A DNA stretch of 64,000 nt from Cenococcum geophilum 1.58. Its lineage: Eukaryota > Ascomycota > Dothideomycetes > Gloniales > Gloniaceae. Made by a program: the position numbers and the translations under genes. The DNA lies in contig KV748264.1 of NCBI GenBank assembly GCA_001692895.1, positions 410,999-474,998 of the forward strand, given 5' to 3'. Each line of letters opens with the position of its first letter. Within the stretch, counting starts at the first letter, position 1. Below the pieces are notes generated by a model. The model was not told the origin of the DNA. It saw only the letters and a list, made by a program, of their open reading frames with translations, and did not search any database. Of this stretch, positions 11,231-24,191 are shown piece by piece.

Positions 11231-12229
11231 ATGGCCCTTCCGCATCCCGCTGTCTCTCTTGGTTACCTCAAAAGCAAGGACCCGAAGGTACATTTCAACG
11301 GCCACAAAATATCGAAGGCCGATACGGATTGCCCTGCCTGGCAAACACCTAGTGAGGTAAAGCCGTGGGAAGGGTTCGAATACCCAACTCTGCAGCGCAT
11401 CTTTAACGGTATTCTAGACCAGACTTTAGCTCGCTATTTTGATCTTCGAGATTTCTCTGAGATTCCCTTCACATCCGGGTAAATCTGCGACAAACAGTCT
11501 CTCAGAACTTTGCTGGTTCTGTGGAGTAAATCAGTCCTAACCGCAGGCCTTACAGCAGCTTAAAAGAAATGTGTTGACTTTAAGAGGCGCTGGGTATACG
11601 ATTATGTAGACATGGTTTGTGGTAGACAGGCTCAAGATTTTAAGGTTGGACCTGGCGGAACACTCTGTCCACATTGGGCTGGGATCCAAACGGCTAATAA
11701 TGGGAGCTTTGACGGTCCTTTCGCGTGGACGAATATCCTCCCCGGAGACACCAAAATCAGTCTAAAATGGAAGAGCAAAGAGATTAAGAACGCAATGGTA
11801 TTACCCGACGCAATGAGGCATCAGTGGATCCTTCCCATTATGCAGGTCTACACATATTTTGTCAAAGCCAATGCGTGCTACGGATATATTATAACAGACA
11901 AAGAGTTGGTGGTTCTACGAATTCGTCCTAATGAGAATGCGGAGAAAATGAAGGGTCCGAGGACATATACACCGAAAGAAGCTACTGAAAGTGATGATAT
12001 CCCCGGGTACACATCAATCTCTTGGGAGAGTGGGGATCAGCTGTTAGTGAACTTGGCGTTGTGGTGGCTGCATCTATTAGCAGCAAGCAATAGCTCAATA
12101 GAGTGGGATTATCCCCCGTTGGCCGAAGAGACTTTGAAACCTTCGGATCAGACTGGAAACAAGGGTCAAGAAGAGGGTCAAGAAAGTGAGGACAGACCAA
12201 GAAGACGAGGGCCAAGAAAAAATTCCTAG
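11231..12229 (+). CDS. Hypothetical protein, possibly frameshifted or with one intron
   Basis: Two open segments, 11231-11478 and 11612-12229 (open upstream to about 11564), appear to belong to one gene. They can be joined by an intron from GTAAAT (11479) to an AG at 11586, giving a product of about 290 residues with a basic, Glu-rich tail (PRRRGPRKNS). A less likely alternative is a frameshift, since the interval also reads partly open in another frame. Notable motifs are LRDFSEIPF, RWVYDYVDM, NILPGDTKIS and CYGYIITDKELVVLRI. The GDTK / YGYIITDKELVV pattern recalls fungal proteins with a PD-(D/E)XK-like fold, but I cannot assign a family firmly. It lies about 2.8 kb downstream of the fusion kinase gene on the same strand. 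Function unknown. Confidence 0.5.
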
Positions 12230-12615
12230 CTTCAGTCAAGATACAGTGTCAGATTCCGCAAATGTAAGTTTTGCCCGGTCTGATATGGGGCCACCTAGCT
12301 CCTTCGGAATGGGTGACATACCCCAACTTCGGCGAGGTCGAACACCTTCTACAGCGCAGAGAAGAAGGGAATGATGAAGGATCCAGAAAGAGAAGATGAT
12401 CATGAGGATATTGATGTAAATTATGAATAAAACCTTTTGATCCATATTAAGACAATGTGAACGACATAGTTCGATGAGCAATTTTGTATCTTCTTGTAGC
12501 TTAATGTTACTGCAAACAGCCCAAAGACAACAAACTTTATTAGTTATTCCTTATCATTACAAATTCGTGGATTGGCTTCAAAACTTCAAAACCTCGGGTT
12601 TTGGTGCGAAGGGTA
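12230..12615. other. Spacer between the hypothetical gene and the pogo-type transposon
   Basis: This presumably holds the 3' untranslated region of the preceding gene. No other feature is visible; a TA at 12614-12615 is the target site of the adjoining transposon. Confidence 0.5.
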
Positions 12616-13062
12616 ACGTATGTGATGGGGTTATGAAGGTGACCCTAGTTATAAAGGTTTTACATTACCGCCTTCCTATTTAGGCTAGCATATTGCCTAA
12701 AATATACTGCCGCTTTAAACATTAACACATTAACTTTTCTCCTTACCTCCCTATACAAAACTCTATATTACTATGCCTCGCTAGCCGCGTGCTCTTAATG
12801 CAGAAGATCGTTTATAAGTAGCTTTAATAGCCTGGCGAATAATAAGTCTTTATAAAAGCGCCAAAGCTTATATAAAGGCCTATAAGGTTAACCTAGTTAC
12901 TTTCCGCCGCTGGCTCCAAGGCAAATTATAGTCTTCTTAAGTTACCCACATTAATTAGTATTGTATTACTCTAGCTAAAGAGGCAGCAGTTATTTAACAT
13001 TATATTTATCTTACTAAAGCTAGCTTTCTATGTTAATACTATATAGTTTAAATAATTGTAAT

Positions 13063-13249
13063 TGTCACGGCACTGACCTGACGCATACTGTTTCATACTG
13101 TCTCGTACTATTCCCTACTGTTAGCTAGCCCACTACTAGCGACTTGGCGGCCGGCCCTACTATTTATATATAATACCCCCTTTCTACCTTCTTCCCCTCT
13201 TTATACCACAACGTAGTTATTTAGTCTACTTTATTACAGCACTATAACA
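13063..13249 (+). repeat. 5' LTR of the Gypsy element
   Basis: It begins TGTCACGGCACTGACC and ends in TATAACA where the 3' LTR has TGTGACA. It is the same length as the 3' LTR (187 bp), and the differences are almost all C/T or G/A transitions, as expected from RIP. Confidence 0.95.
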
Positions 13250-16200
13250 GTTTGTAGTATCTTTAATTTGCGCCCTATCGCGATTACTAATTCCCCGTAC
13301 CCTAGCCAATTAACCTCCGCTCTAGAGTAATCGCGACCTACGCGCGCCTCTACTAAAACTAATACGTCCCTAGCACAGTCCTAGAATAATCCTTAGTTTT
13401 TACCTAGCGCCTAGATGGGCAATACTAATAACGCCAAAATAGCCGAAACCTAGAACCCCCGCGATGTTTTTGTAGACCTATTTATAGAGACATACCCTAA
13501 TATCGCGTGGATAATCCGCCGCTCCCTACTATATCCTAAGATCTTTAAGCCTAGCAAAGCTTACCTTACCCTTATTAACTATACTAATAAGTTCCTTAAC
13601 AATATTAAAGTAGGACTATAGTATATATATAATATAAACACCGCTAATAAGAAAGCTAATAAAAACCTTAGTACCCTTATCGCTTCCTAGACAGGAACTA
13701 TTAACTCCTAGGTAGAGACTATTACCGTTCTAAAATAATTAACCCCTATAATAATGGTAGTAACCTAGTAGAAAAAATAGAGATCTAAAAACCCGCTAAT
13801 ATTTAGCAGAAAAGGCACCCTACTAGAATAATAAGCTAATTTCAAGACCTAGTATATTAAGATTAAGGGAGTCTTTAACCGGGACTAGGACTACTTTAAT
13901 ATAGTTTAGTCCTAAATCCTTTACATCTCGGATATGCTAGAGGATAAGGCCTATAAGTTTATTAAGTAGGGCCTAGAGCTTATACACGAGAACCTAAACA
14001 ATATATCTGCGTAGAAATGGCCTACTAAGAAAGATATGCTTAAAGACCTTACTGCCCACTATAAGGTCCTTAATATAACCTAGGTCGCAAAAAACAAGCT
14101 TAACTATTTCCCCTAAGGCGAGCGTAATTACTAGTCCTAGAAGGGAGAGCTTAATAAGCTAATAATCCGCGCCAAAAAGACAGACGAATAGAAGGTAGAC
14201 CTATTTTAAAAGTTTATCTCTTTAAAAATAGAAAAGCTAGTACTTAGACTAGCCCATAAAATTAATAATAATAACTATATAGGTTAGAGTAAGCAAATAG
14301 ATATATTCGCTAAGAACCTCGCGAACTATACACACCGAGCTAACCTTAAGAAGAACGCTAACCACCGCCTACCTACCTAAGCCCCTACCCCTATATTAAC
14401 CCTAACCCTAGTAGTAACTAGAGAACCTATAGACCTTAATAGAATCTTAAACACGGAGCGTAAGCGCCGCGTTAATAATAGACTATACCTTACCTATAGC
14501 CTACCTAGCCACTAAAAGGATGCCTATAACCCCGCTAAGATAGTAAACCTAGTCCTAATACCACCCCATTAAATAATATAAATAAATAACCGCGGATACG
14601 GCGACTATAGAGCCTATTATAAACGCGGCAACCGCGGAGCCTATTATAGCCGCGGCGGATAACTCCCCCTCTTTAACCCTATAGCTCAGTTACTCTAAAC
14701 TATACCCTATATAGGAGCCTAACCCGTTAACAACGCCCAGTATTAGCAACTTTATACTAGCGAATACAAACACGGCCATATTATTGGCGAGGTATTATCT
14801 TCCTATACCCTAACCAAAATAGAGATAGACACCGCCAGCTAGACGGACACTAGACCACCCCGCTAAGACAGCCCTATACCCCAGTCGTTAAAAGGCAAAC
14901 CCTTAGACTAAGTTACGCCTAAGGGTCTAAACTATATAAGGAGGAAGACAAGAAGATTAGGTCCCTATTACTAAATTAATTAGTCCTTTCTATTAGTAAA
15001 CTGCTACTTAATCTTAGATTAGCAAATAGTAATAAGAAATTAATTCTTATTTAAACCTAACTCTCCTTATTACGTAACCTATACCCCCAAGTTTATATTA
15101 ATACAGTAAGCCTAGTGGACTTTAGTAGTACTATAATAGCATTTACCAACGCAAAGTCTATTATAAAAAAGTATAACGTTATAACTAAGAAGCTACTAGC
15201 ACCTAGGCTATTACGCCTTACAAATAGTATCCTAACTTCGCTTATTACGGACTACTTTACCGCCTAAATATTAATTGGCCTCCATACTAAAGCCATACTC
15301 TTTTTTATTATTAAACTCTCGCCCACTACCCTAATTATTCTAGGTATGCCCTAGCTTTAGAAGTATAAGCCCTATCCCAGCTTTAGGAAACTTAAAATCC
15401 GCTTTAACTTAAACTACTACTCTAGGCACTGCCTCCTATAGGGAATAGCTAACGTTAGCAGGGACGCCTTATATAGATACTTAGCACTACTAAGCCTAGT
15501 GCCTAGAACTATATATAAAGCCCTAATAGTAAAAGACGTTCCTAATAAAGGGGAGCCTATATAGCTGCAAAGAAACGAAATAGTAAAAGACTGGACTAAC
15601 CTAGCACTTAAAACTAAAATAACGGGCTAGCTAGCCCTACCAAGACTAAGGAAGAAGGTCCGCTTTGCGCCGCTACCACTAAAAAACCAACCCTAACCTA
15701 GGTACTATTTAAACCCTAGCCGCCTAGCCTAATACCTAAAACTAAGCCATATACCATATACGCATATAATAGCTCGCGTTATAATAAGGACTAGCTATAG
15801 AACTACCAAGACCTAGATAATAGAAACCGCGCCACTATAACGCCTAACCTCACACCCGTCTCCCGCGCGTACTATATAGGGCCACCACCTTATTTCCGCC
15901 CCCCTAGGCTAACCAAGCTGTATTAGCCTAGCCGTAGCACTAAAGAGCCAGACATACCCTAACCTGGACAATATTAAATACACCCATGCTATTAATTTTA
16001 CCCAGTTCTATAAATAAAAAGACGTAAAGGTAATAAGGATCTATATAGCGGAGCTAGTAAAACTAGTTAAATAAGATAAGCACCAACAGCTGCTTAAAGA
16101 GCTACCTATAGGCCTAATAGAAGTACTAAACCTATTAAAAAGGTCTTTCCGCTAGCTAGTAGAAGGCGACTATATAATAAAGAAAGCCCGTAAAGCGCTC

Positions 16201-19200
16201 CCCCCCTATTTCTATAACTTCCTTAAGATAAATCTAAAAACTAAACCCAAGCTTTTACGTCGGAAGATAGTCAATACCAATATTAAAAAATTCCTAAAAG
16301 GCAAACCAGAATTAACCTGTAAAGACATTCTATAACGCCTACTAAAGGAGTTTAGTAAATATATTAAGCACTTCCTCCCTAAGAATATAAATAAGCTGCC
16401 CCCTTACCAACCATGGGACTATAAAATTAAGATTACCCCCGGAAACTAGGCCCCGTACTATAAAAATAGACTACTCTTACCTGCTAAACTTAGGTATATA
16501 AAGAAGTGGATTAATAAGATGCTAGATAAGGGTTTTATCCGCAAATTAACCTTACTAGCTACCGCACCACTCCTCCTCACTACTAAGCCTAGCGGCGGTA
16601 TACAAATCTACTATAACTACTAAGGCCTAAACACAGTTACTATTAAGAATTAATACCCACTACTACTAATCCGCGAGACACTTAACGCACTTTATAGCGC
16701 CAAGTACTTTACTAAACTTAATATAATTACTGCGTTTAACTAGATCCGGATTACGGAGGGCTATAAGTAGCTTATAGCATTTATTACCTAGTTCGGACTC
16801 TATAAGATACTAGTTACACTATTTAGCCTTTATAACGCACCTACTACGTTCTAAAACTATATTAACTATATTCTATACAACGCCCTTAACAACTACTACA
16901 CTGCCTACCTTAATAACGTCCTTATCTTTTCTAAAACACGCGCCAAGTATATTAAGTATATAAATAAAGTCATCCAAAGACTCGGTAATACTGGACTTTA
17001 GATTAATATTAATAAGTTTAAGTTCTACTCTACTAAAACAAAATACCTTAGCTTAATTATCTTAACTAATGGTATAACTATAGACCCTAAGAAGATATAG
17101 GCCTTACAGGAATAGAAGGACCCGACATTAATTAAAGAACTATAACAATTTCTTAGCTTCGCGAACTTCTACCAACGATTTATCTAAGGCTACTCTGCCA
17201 TTACTATACCTATAATAAAACTTCTAAAGAAGGATATCGGATGGCTATGGGGACTAGAATAAGCTAAATCGTTTAAGGCCCTTAAGGGAGCCTTTACTTT
17301 AGCACTAGTACTAGCATACTATAACTATATAAAGAAAATAGTGGTAAAGACAGACGTATTAAATTAGGCTTCTAGCGGAGTCCTTTCCTAGTATAATAAC
17401 AACGGAAAATTAAGACCGGTTACATTCTTCTCTATAAAGCACTCCGCGCCAGAATATAACTACAAGATCTATAATAAAGAACTCCTAGCTATTATTAAGG
17501 CTTTAGAGGAATAGCGTCCTAAGCTATAAGGGACTAAGGAGCCGTTTAAAATTATTACTAACTATAAAAACCTACAAACGTTTATAACTACTAAGCAGCT
17601 AAACTAGCGCCAAGTCTAGTAGGCAGAGTTTCTTTTATAGTTTAACTTTATAATTATATATAGACCCAGCAGTAAAGCTACGCTCCCTAATACCCTAAGC
17701 CGGCTACTAGGAATAAGGCCTAAGGATACTAATAATAAACGCCTCCGCTACTAAGCCCAAGTCGTTATACTGCCCTAGAAAGTTAACCCTATAATCTTAG
17801 AAGAATTACTATATAAGTCCCATAACTCTAATAACGCGGAGTTTATAGCTACTTTAGACCCCAAAATAGCCAAAAAGTCACTGGACGAGTTAATCTGGCT
17901 AGGATACCAGGAGAACAAACTTGCAAAAAATATAGTAGCAGCCCTACGTAATTAGAAAGCTCGCCATTAGCTAAAGAAAATTAGGAAATTACTTTGTTGC
18001 GATAAGTTAGAATATAGTATCGTTAATAGATAGATCTACTTCCGCCAATATCTCTTTATCCCTAACGCCCTAGACCTCTACCTAGAAGTTACCCATCGCT
18101 CTTATAGCAGCGGCCCCGCTAGTTACCCTAGCTAGGTTAAGACTCTTGACCTCTTAAACCAATTATACTAGTGGCTAGGAATCTCCTAGTTCACGGCTAC
18201 CTTTATTAAAGACTATGCCCTATGCTTTCGCACTAAGACCCCCTATTCTGCCCCACCCGGTTTTCTAAAGCTACTAGAATTACCCACCCGCCTATAGACT
18301 AATATCTTAATTAACTATATTATAACGCTACTAGTATACTAACGCTACGGTAAGGTATATAAATATATCCTTATTATTATAGACCGCCTAACTAAAATAT
18401 AACACCTTGTTCTAGTAATAGGACTCTTAATAAAGGAGTTAGTTAATAGCTTTATTAATAACGTATATAAGCTCCATGGTGCACTAAGTATAATTATCTC
18501 CGATTACGGTATATAATTTATTAGCAACTTCTAGCAATAACTAAGTAAACGCCTTAAGATAACCTTGCGACTAAGCTTAGCCTAGCACCTAGAAACGGAC
18601 GGCTAAACTAAAATTATTAACGCCGCCATAAATAAATACCTTTATGCTTTTATTAGCTTTATATAGGACGACTAGGTTAACTACCTACCGCTTACTAAGT
18701 TTGCTATAAATAACTAAGTTAACGAGAGTATAGGCATCTCCCCATTTTTTATAAATTATGGCTTTAACCCTCGCCTTAGAATTAAGCCTACTGGCCCCCG
18801 CCTATTAACACTATTAGTATAAGCAAAAAAGGAGTTCTTCCGCGTAGACTCTATGGCCAACCGCTTTAAGCGGATATTAACATAGCTTAAGGCCCTAGTC
18901 TGGATTTTATAGTAACGTTATAAAGATAATACTAATACCCGTAGGGATAAGAGCGCGTTATTCTACAAAGGTAATATAGTTATAGTTAGCTTAAAAAATA
19001 TAAAGATAAATAAACCTAAGAAGAAATGGGACGATAAATGGGACGGCCTATACCCTGTACTCGTAGTATACTAAGGGGTAGTTATAGTAGACCTCCTAGA
19101 CTATATCTAAGTAAATAAATCCTTTTATATATCTAAGGTCCGCCTCTAGGCTGCTAAAGAGATCCCTAGCTAAGCAAATATTAATACTATAAAGCGCCGT

Positions 19201-19790
19201 AATATACAAGGATAAGTGGCAGAGAGAGATAATAACAGCAATATAGAAGATAAATAGAAGTTTAAGAAAATCCTTAATATACATAACGAAGACCCCTAGG
19301 GCCTAACTTATAAGATTAAATGGAAATATTATAAGGATATAACCTAGCAGCTAGAGAAAGACCTAAAGGGTTGCGAATAAGCTGTATAGCGCTTTTATAA
19401 GCAACACCCTAAGAAGCTAGAACCCCTAGACTAGGCACGAGATAAGGAAAAGTTACGCTAAGGTTACGGCCGACTACCGCATTAAAATTTATAGTGGTTA
19501 AGATGTTATAGAACTTTAACCAGCGGTTAAAGTTATTTAATTAGCCAAATTCTTACTAAGAAACGCCACACGGACCGATTTAGGTGGTAGTGTGGAGTTC
19601 TGCCGACCTTACTTACTAAACTAACCAATTAGGATTTTCTATACCCAGTATAGAAAATCGCCATTAGCTTAGTTAAGGGCGGTAAGCAAAACTAATATCT
19701 TTGTGGTAGAAAATAGGCAACCCTATACACTGCCTATTTTTAAGTTATCTATTTAGTTTAGGGACTAAACTATCTAGGGGAGAGGAGTAC

Positions 19791-19977
19791 TGTTACGGCA
19801 CTGACCTAACGCATACTGTTTTATACTATCTCGTACTATTCCCTACTATTAGCTAGCCCACCACTAGCGACTTAGCGGCCGGCCCTACTATTTATATACA
19901 ATACCCCCTTTTTACCTTCTTCCCCTCTTCATACCATAACGTAGTTATTCAGTCTACTTTATTGCAGCACTGTGACA
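19791..19977 (+). repeat. 3' LTR of the Gypsy element
   Basis: It begins TGTTACGGCACTGACC and ends TGTGACA. It is collinear with the 5' LTR without indels. Confidence 0.95.
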
Positions 19978-21995
19978 GTAATACTTATTCTCTAATGCGA
20001 AAACCCCAACCTCCCTTATACCCAAGTTATACTACTTAGTATAAAATAGATATACGGCTTCCTAAAACGGCAGGAGGAGCTCCATACTTGCTATATATAA
20101 TTAATTAGCTTAGAGCGCACTATTACTAGCAATAATCCTACTTTAATTAAGAGGTTTTTTACCAACTACTTAAATGCAAAGACTTAGTATAATATTAATA
20201 ACGCTAATGTATAAAATATAGATAAGACTAGCTATGCTATAGGCTTTATATATAGCGCCAAAGTAGTTATATTAAGAGGCAACGTTATTAACTTTAAGAT
20301 AATTAACGGCTTTTAGGAGTGGGTTTTATAAATTAATTTAATTGGTATATAAGGGGGGATAATTCCACCGTTTATTATTTTTAAAGGACGCTAATATATA
20401 GAATCGCTATGGCAAGAAGCAGAGGAAGCTATAGGCGAGTGTATAATTATAATAAGCGAAAATAGATAGTTAAATTAAGAGCTTAGGATACGGTGGCTAA
20501 AGCACTTTAAGCGCTATACCCAACAAACTAAGGTATAGGAGAGGACAATAGAAGACGGAAAATACAACGGCTATTAACTGTTAATTATGGACGGCCATAG
20601 TAGCCACGTTAATATTAAGTTTATTAAGTTCTGCTAGTTAAAGAAAATTATACCAATTTGCCTACCGCCGTATTTAATACACCTTCTTTAGCCCTTAGAT
20701 CTAGTTATCTTTTTAGTTCTTAAGTAACTCTATTTATTAAAAGTTAATAAATATACGGCGCGCGGTATTACTGGTATTAATAGAGACTATTTTCTACGGA
20801 TACTAGGTAAGATTCGGCCGCAGGTATATACTAAAGAGTTAATTAGGAGCGCCTTTAAGGCTATAGGCCTCCTTCCCTTTAACCTAAATTAAGCCCTCGC
20901 GCGCTACTCTAAACAGCCTATATCTATTAAGCTATCTACGCCTCTACCTCATCATAAAGAGGTAACGATCTTATTCTCCCCTATATATCCTCCCCTACTA
21001 AATAGCGAGCATACTCGAGCTTAGTATATATATATAATCCTTTATCTAGAAACTACACTAGAGGCAATAGAGGCAGTTGTTTTAAAGTTAATGCAATACT
21101 TATAATCCTTAGAGGAAGGCCTTAAGCTTATATAAGTTAAAAACAACGATCTTCGGTAATATACTAAGGAGAGGAAGGCTAAGAAGAAGCGTAAACGGAA
21201 TATACTCTCTACTAAATTAGTTCTTACTTTAGAAGTAATAAGGGAGCTTACTGCTACTAAAGAGGCTACTTAAAAGGCTAAAGAGCAAGCTACGCTTACT
21301 AGGAAATAGCTTAAGAAGGATTATTAAGTAGTAGTAGAGCTTACTAAGGAGCAAGTTAAGGTCTAAAAGGCAGCCTGAAAAAGGGTTGCTAATGCAAAGG
21401 AGCTGGCTAAGGTTCACTATAGAGGAGCAGTAGAGGTAGGAAAGGTAGCTAAGAAGGCGCAAAAGGACTCCCTTACTGCCGCTAATATAGCTCACAGAAA
21501 GCATACTAAAGAAGCTTAATTAGCGGCTAATATAGCAGCCTATTATATAACGTTAAAATAATTAACCGTGGATAAGCTCCAGAAGCGGGCGGAAGAGTTC
21601 TCTGCTACCGCCGCTACGGCTATAGTTTTTATTAAGCAACTTTAAGAGACCGCCAAAAAGGCTATAGAAGAAGCTGCTTTATTAGAGGACTCGTAGGAAG
21701 GGCAAGAGGATAATAATATAAGTAATTTAAGCGACGAAGAGTCCTTAGATAAGGAGCCTAAGTTAATTAGCGATATCTAGAGCCAAACTCGGTCGTTAGT
21801 TGAACTTTAAAACACCAAAAATCGACTTTATATAGACTCTATTATATATATTTATAGCTTCAATGCTCCTTAATAATGATGCAGTGATTTTAAATGGGGT
21901 TTACTGGTTATTTGCGACCAATTTTGTATTTTCGAGTATTTTGATGTTCAAAACCTTCATAACTAGGGTCACCTTCATAACCCCATCACATACGT

Positions 21996-22732
21996 TATAA
22001 GCTTCAGACAAGTAAATAAATAACTATGCAGGGAGTCCTGGAATTTTGATAATGCCCTACGCTACAGCAAAATAGTACCAGCCTTTGGAATTTTACGTAC
22101 ACCTAATGTGATTCGTTTGGTCGTTCCCACACCATGGATTGGTTGAAGAACTTCAAAAGACATGTGTAAAGTAATTACGCAGTTTTCATAAGCTATGCAT
22201 TGGTGCACGACTTGCCTTCATGTGGTGCTAAAAGGTATGGCATAAACAAGGTGGGAACAGCGATACGGAATAATGAGTCAGGCTTAGGAGTGGGGAACGG
22301 AAGGAGAAATTTAAGAAGATATTGGCGGGAATTAACCAAATATACCATGATATGAAACCAAAGGCCATATTGGAACAGCGGAATTTGCGGGATAGAATAG
22401 TGGGAAGCATTTCACCACAAACTCTTTCATTGTCTAGGTTCCAGACTCTTTGGTGACATGAATATTATACCAGAGACCGAATGAGTCCTTGTTCAACCCT
22501 CACTGCCAGTCTCAGGTATTTTAACCTCAGCCGAAGTGATTCCTCATCTCGAGTGGACGTACCCAGTGGTCGGATTCTCGACGAACGATTCCCCTCTCAC
22601 TGGACTCGGAAGGATAATGATTATGGGATTTTTTTCCCTGCTAGATCCTCTCTTGCGGTGATGAATGATATTCCAGGCTATGCCTCGCGTAAGCATAGCC
22701 AAAATTTCAAGCCGAACTCTACAGTTAGCCCA
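21996..22732. other. Intergenic DNA, 3' side of RRP42
   Basis: No gene is supported. The first two bases are the right TA of the pogo-type insertion. Base composition returns to about that of the core genes, marking the edge of the repeat compartment. Open frames in the last part are antisense to the RRP42 gene. Confidence 0.5.
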
Positions 22733-23916
22733 TCATCCATCAACCTCGACCTTCTCCAGTGCCTCAAGCACTTCCTCTGCTACTCCTCCCTTCTCAACCA
22801 CCATCTTCAAAACTCGCCCAACCAAGCCTCGTTTAATGCCACCTCGACGCGGGGTCCACACGCCCGACAAGTTTAGGGCCTCACGCTGTGCCATGGCATC
22901 TGTGCTTGAGACAGGCGCGCTACCGCCAGTGGCAGAGTTCATGGAGTTGGGGATCCCAGGAGGGGTGAGACGTGAAGGAGGATCGATTGTGCGGATAGAA
23001 AGGAGACGAACCGGATTGGCCGAAGATGTGTGCGAGGCAGCGCAGGAGACGGCAAGGACGGCTTCTGCAACGGCTAACTCTTCTTTGCTAGGATCGAAGA
23101 TGATATTTTGGCCTACGGCAATGACGAGAAGGGTTACGGGTGGTTTTTTTATGTGGGTTCTAGAGGGGTTGTTAGGGTTGGAGCGAGGGAAGAGAGAGAT
23201 GGAAGCGGCCCAGTCATCGTCAAAGAGAGGGTCTTCGTCTTGTTCGGATTTGAGAGCTGGGAGGCGCGCAGAAAGGAGGGCCAAATGTGTGGTTAAAGAG
23301 AGGAGCGGAAGCGGGTAGGAAAGAGGTGGGGAGAGAAGGAGGATCTAACATCTGAATTAGTGATGAGAATTCTTGATAGCGGAGGCTGATAAAAAAAGGA
23401 ACTAACATCGATATACAGTTTCCAGTGGAAGCGTCGATTGATATATAACCTGTCCTTAAGTTCTCCACTCGCAAGCAAAGCTTCTGTTAACATCGCAGAG
23501 AGGAAAATGGGTAACGCGTCGTCGTCGCGGAAGCCAGGAATCTCAATGCTCATTTCTACCCATGAATCCTGCCCCATGCCTTTAGTTTTACTTGCGTCTC
23601 CACTCTCGCCCTCGTCGTCATCCATCACGATGTCTCCCGCGGCAACACTGAGACGCCTTTGTTCCCCAGCTGTAGGTCGCCATTGTGACTTCTCTACCTC
23701 AGCTTTCACTCCTACAATTGCTTCTGTGCCATCAGCAAAACAAACTCGAGCGCTGCCATTTGCGCTAGGCAGAATGTCGCTCTCTGCTACCAAGAGACGG
23801 AATTGAGTAGGCGTACGGCCATCAGGGCGAATTGGTGGACTGAGAGAAAGTGAAGAATGTAGATAGGAAAGCTCGGCGGGAGAGAGGAGGACCTGCGCCG
23901 TTTGAATGGGAGCCAT
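22733..23916 (-). CDS. RRP42: Exosome complex component RRP42 (RNase PH family)
   Basis: Complement of exons 23407-23916 and 22733-23344, with a 62-bp GTTAGT...TTAG intron. The join runs WKLYID into ILLLSPPLSYPL, a conserved RNase PH strand-helix region. The product is about 373 residues. The N-terminus (IRPDGRTPTQFR, then PSANGSARVCFADGTEAIVGVK) is characteristic of RRP42 rather than RRP43 or RRP45. Rrp42 is a non-catalytic ring subunit of the nuclear and cytoplasmic RNA exosome, which degrades and processes RNA 3' ends. The family is normally around 265-370 residues; an extra acidic stretch (about residues 85-110) and the C-terminal tail account for the length here. It is transcribed divergently from the neighbouring MFS gene. 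Confidence 0.92.
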
Positions 23917-24191
23917 CAGAGTAATATCTCTCGCAAGGCTATTTTCTCTGGTGGTTAAAGCTCGGGTTGGATTTCACGATGGCGTCCTCCAGCCACTAGC
24001 CACCAATGAATTTTGCCGAGGAGCGTCATCGCAGCTGGGCGCGAGGAACGCCCAAGGCACAAACACCAGCCTCCAATCTGCCCTTCACGACTTCCCTTGC
24101 TTCATTTTCACACTCTTTTTCATGATATTTTTATCCTCTACTATCCAATGCATTTCTAGCTTCCTACATACGTACTCGTTTTATTCAAGTT
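23917..24191. promoter_or_regulatory. Shared divergent promoter of RRP42 and the MCH1-like gene
   Basis: Only 275 bp separate the two start codons, so both promoters and 5' leaders must lie here. CT-rich stretches occur before the MCH1-like ATG. No specific factor site can be assigned by eye. Confidence 0.6.

Larger units (their letters stand above)
13063..19977 (+). mobile_element. Full-length, RIP-inactivated Ty3/Gypsy retrotransposon with a chromodomain
   Basis: Two 187-bp LTRs (TGT...ACA) bound a 6.9-kb element, and GTAAT is duplicated directly outside it (13058-13062, 19978-19982). Domain order on the plus strand is gag-like (about 13410-14600), protease-like (about 15100-15420), RT (about 16370-17050), RNase H (about 17300-17560), integrase (about 17850-18850) and a C-terminal chromodomain-like segment (GLTYKIKWKYYKD near 19300). 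RT before integrase identifies Gypsy, and the chromodomain suggests a chromovirus. The RT catalytic box reads YLNNVLIFS instead of YLDD, and stops replace many Trp/Gln codons. A purine-rich tract (GGGGAGAGGAG) lies just before the 3' LTR and fits a polypurine tract. Confidence 0.93.
12616..21995 (+). mobile_element. pogo/Fot1-type DNA transposon, RIP-degraded and split by a Gypsy element
   Basis: Terminal inverted repeats of about 46 bp begin ACGTATGTGATGGGGTTATG at both ends and are flanked by TA. Excluding the nested Gypsy element and its duplicated site, the element is about 2.46 kb. A broken transposase on the plus strand starts near 12774 (MPR, then an N-terminal helix-turn-helix-like part) and resumes after 19978. 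Its DDE region shows LIMDGHSSHVNI near 20583 followed by ICLPPYLIHLL and RSAFKAIGLLPFNL, the pattern of Fot1/pogo transposases. Many Trp and Gln codons are stops, so it is inactive. The downstream half also encodes a degraded charged coiled-coil-like tail (about 21100-21800). Confidence 0.88.

Noticed and set aside
22481-23318. Plus-strand ORFs of 131 and 217 codons
   Set aside because: They are largely antisense to the RRP42 exons, whose identity is secure.
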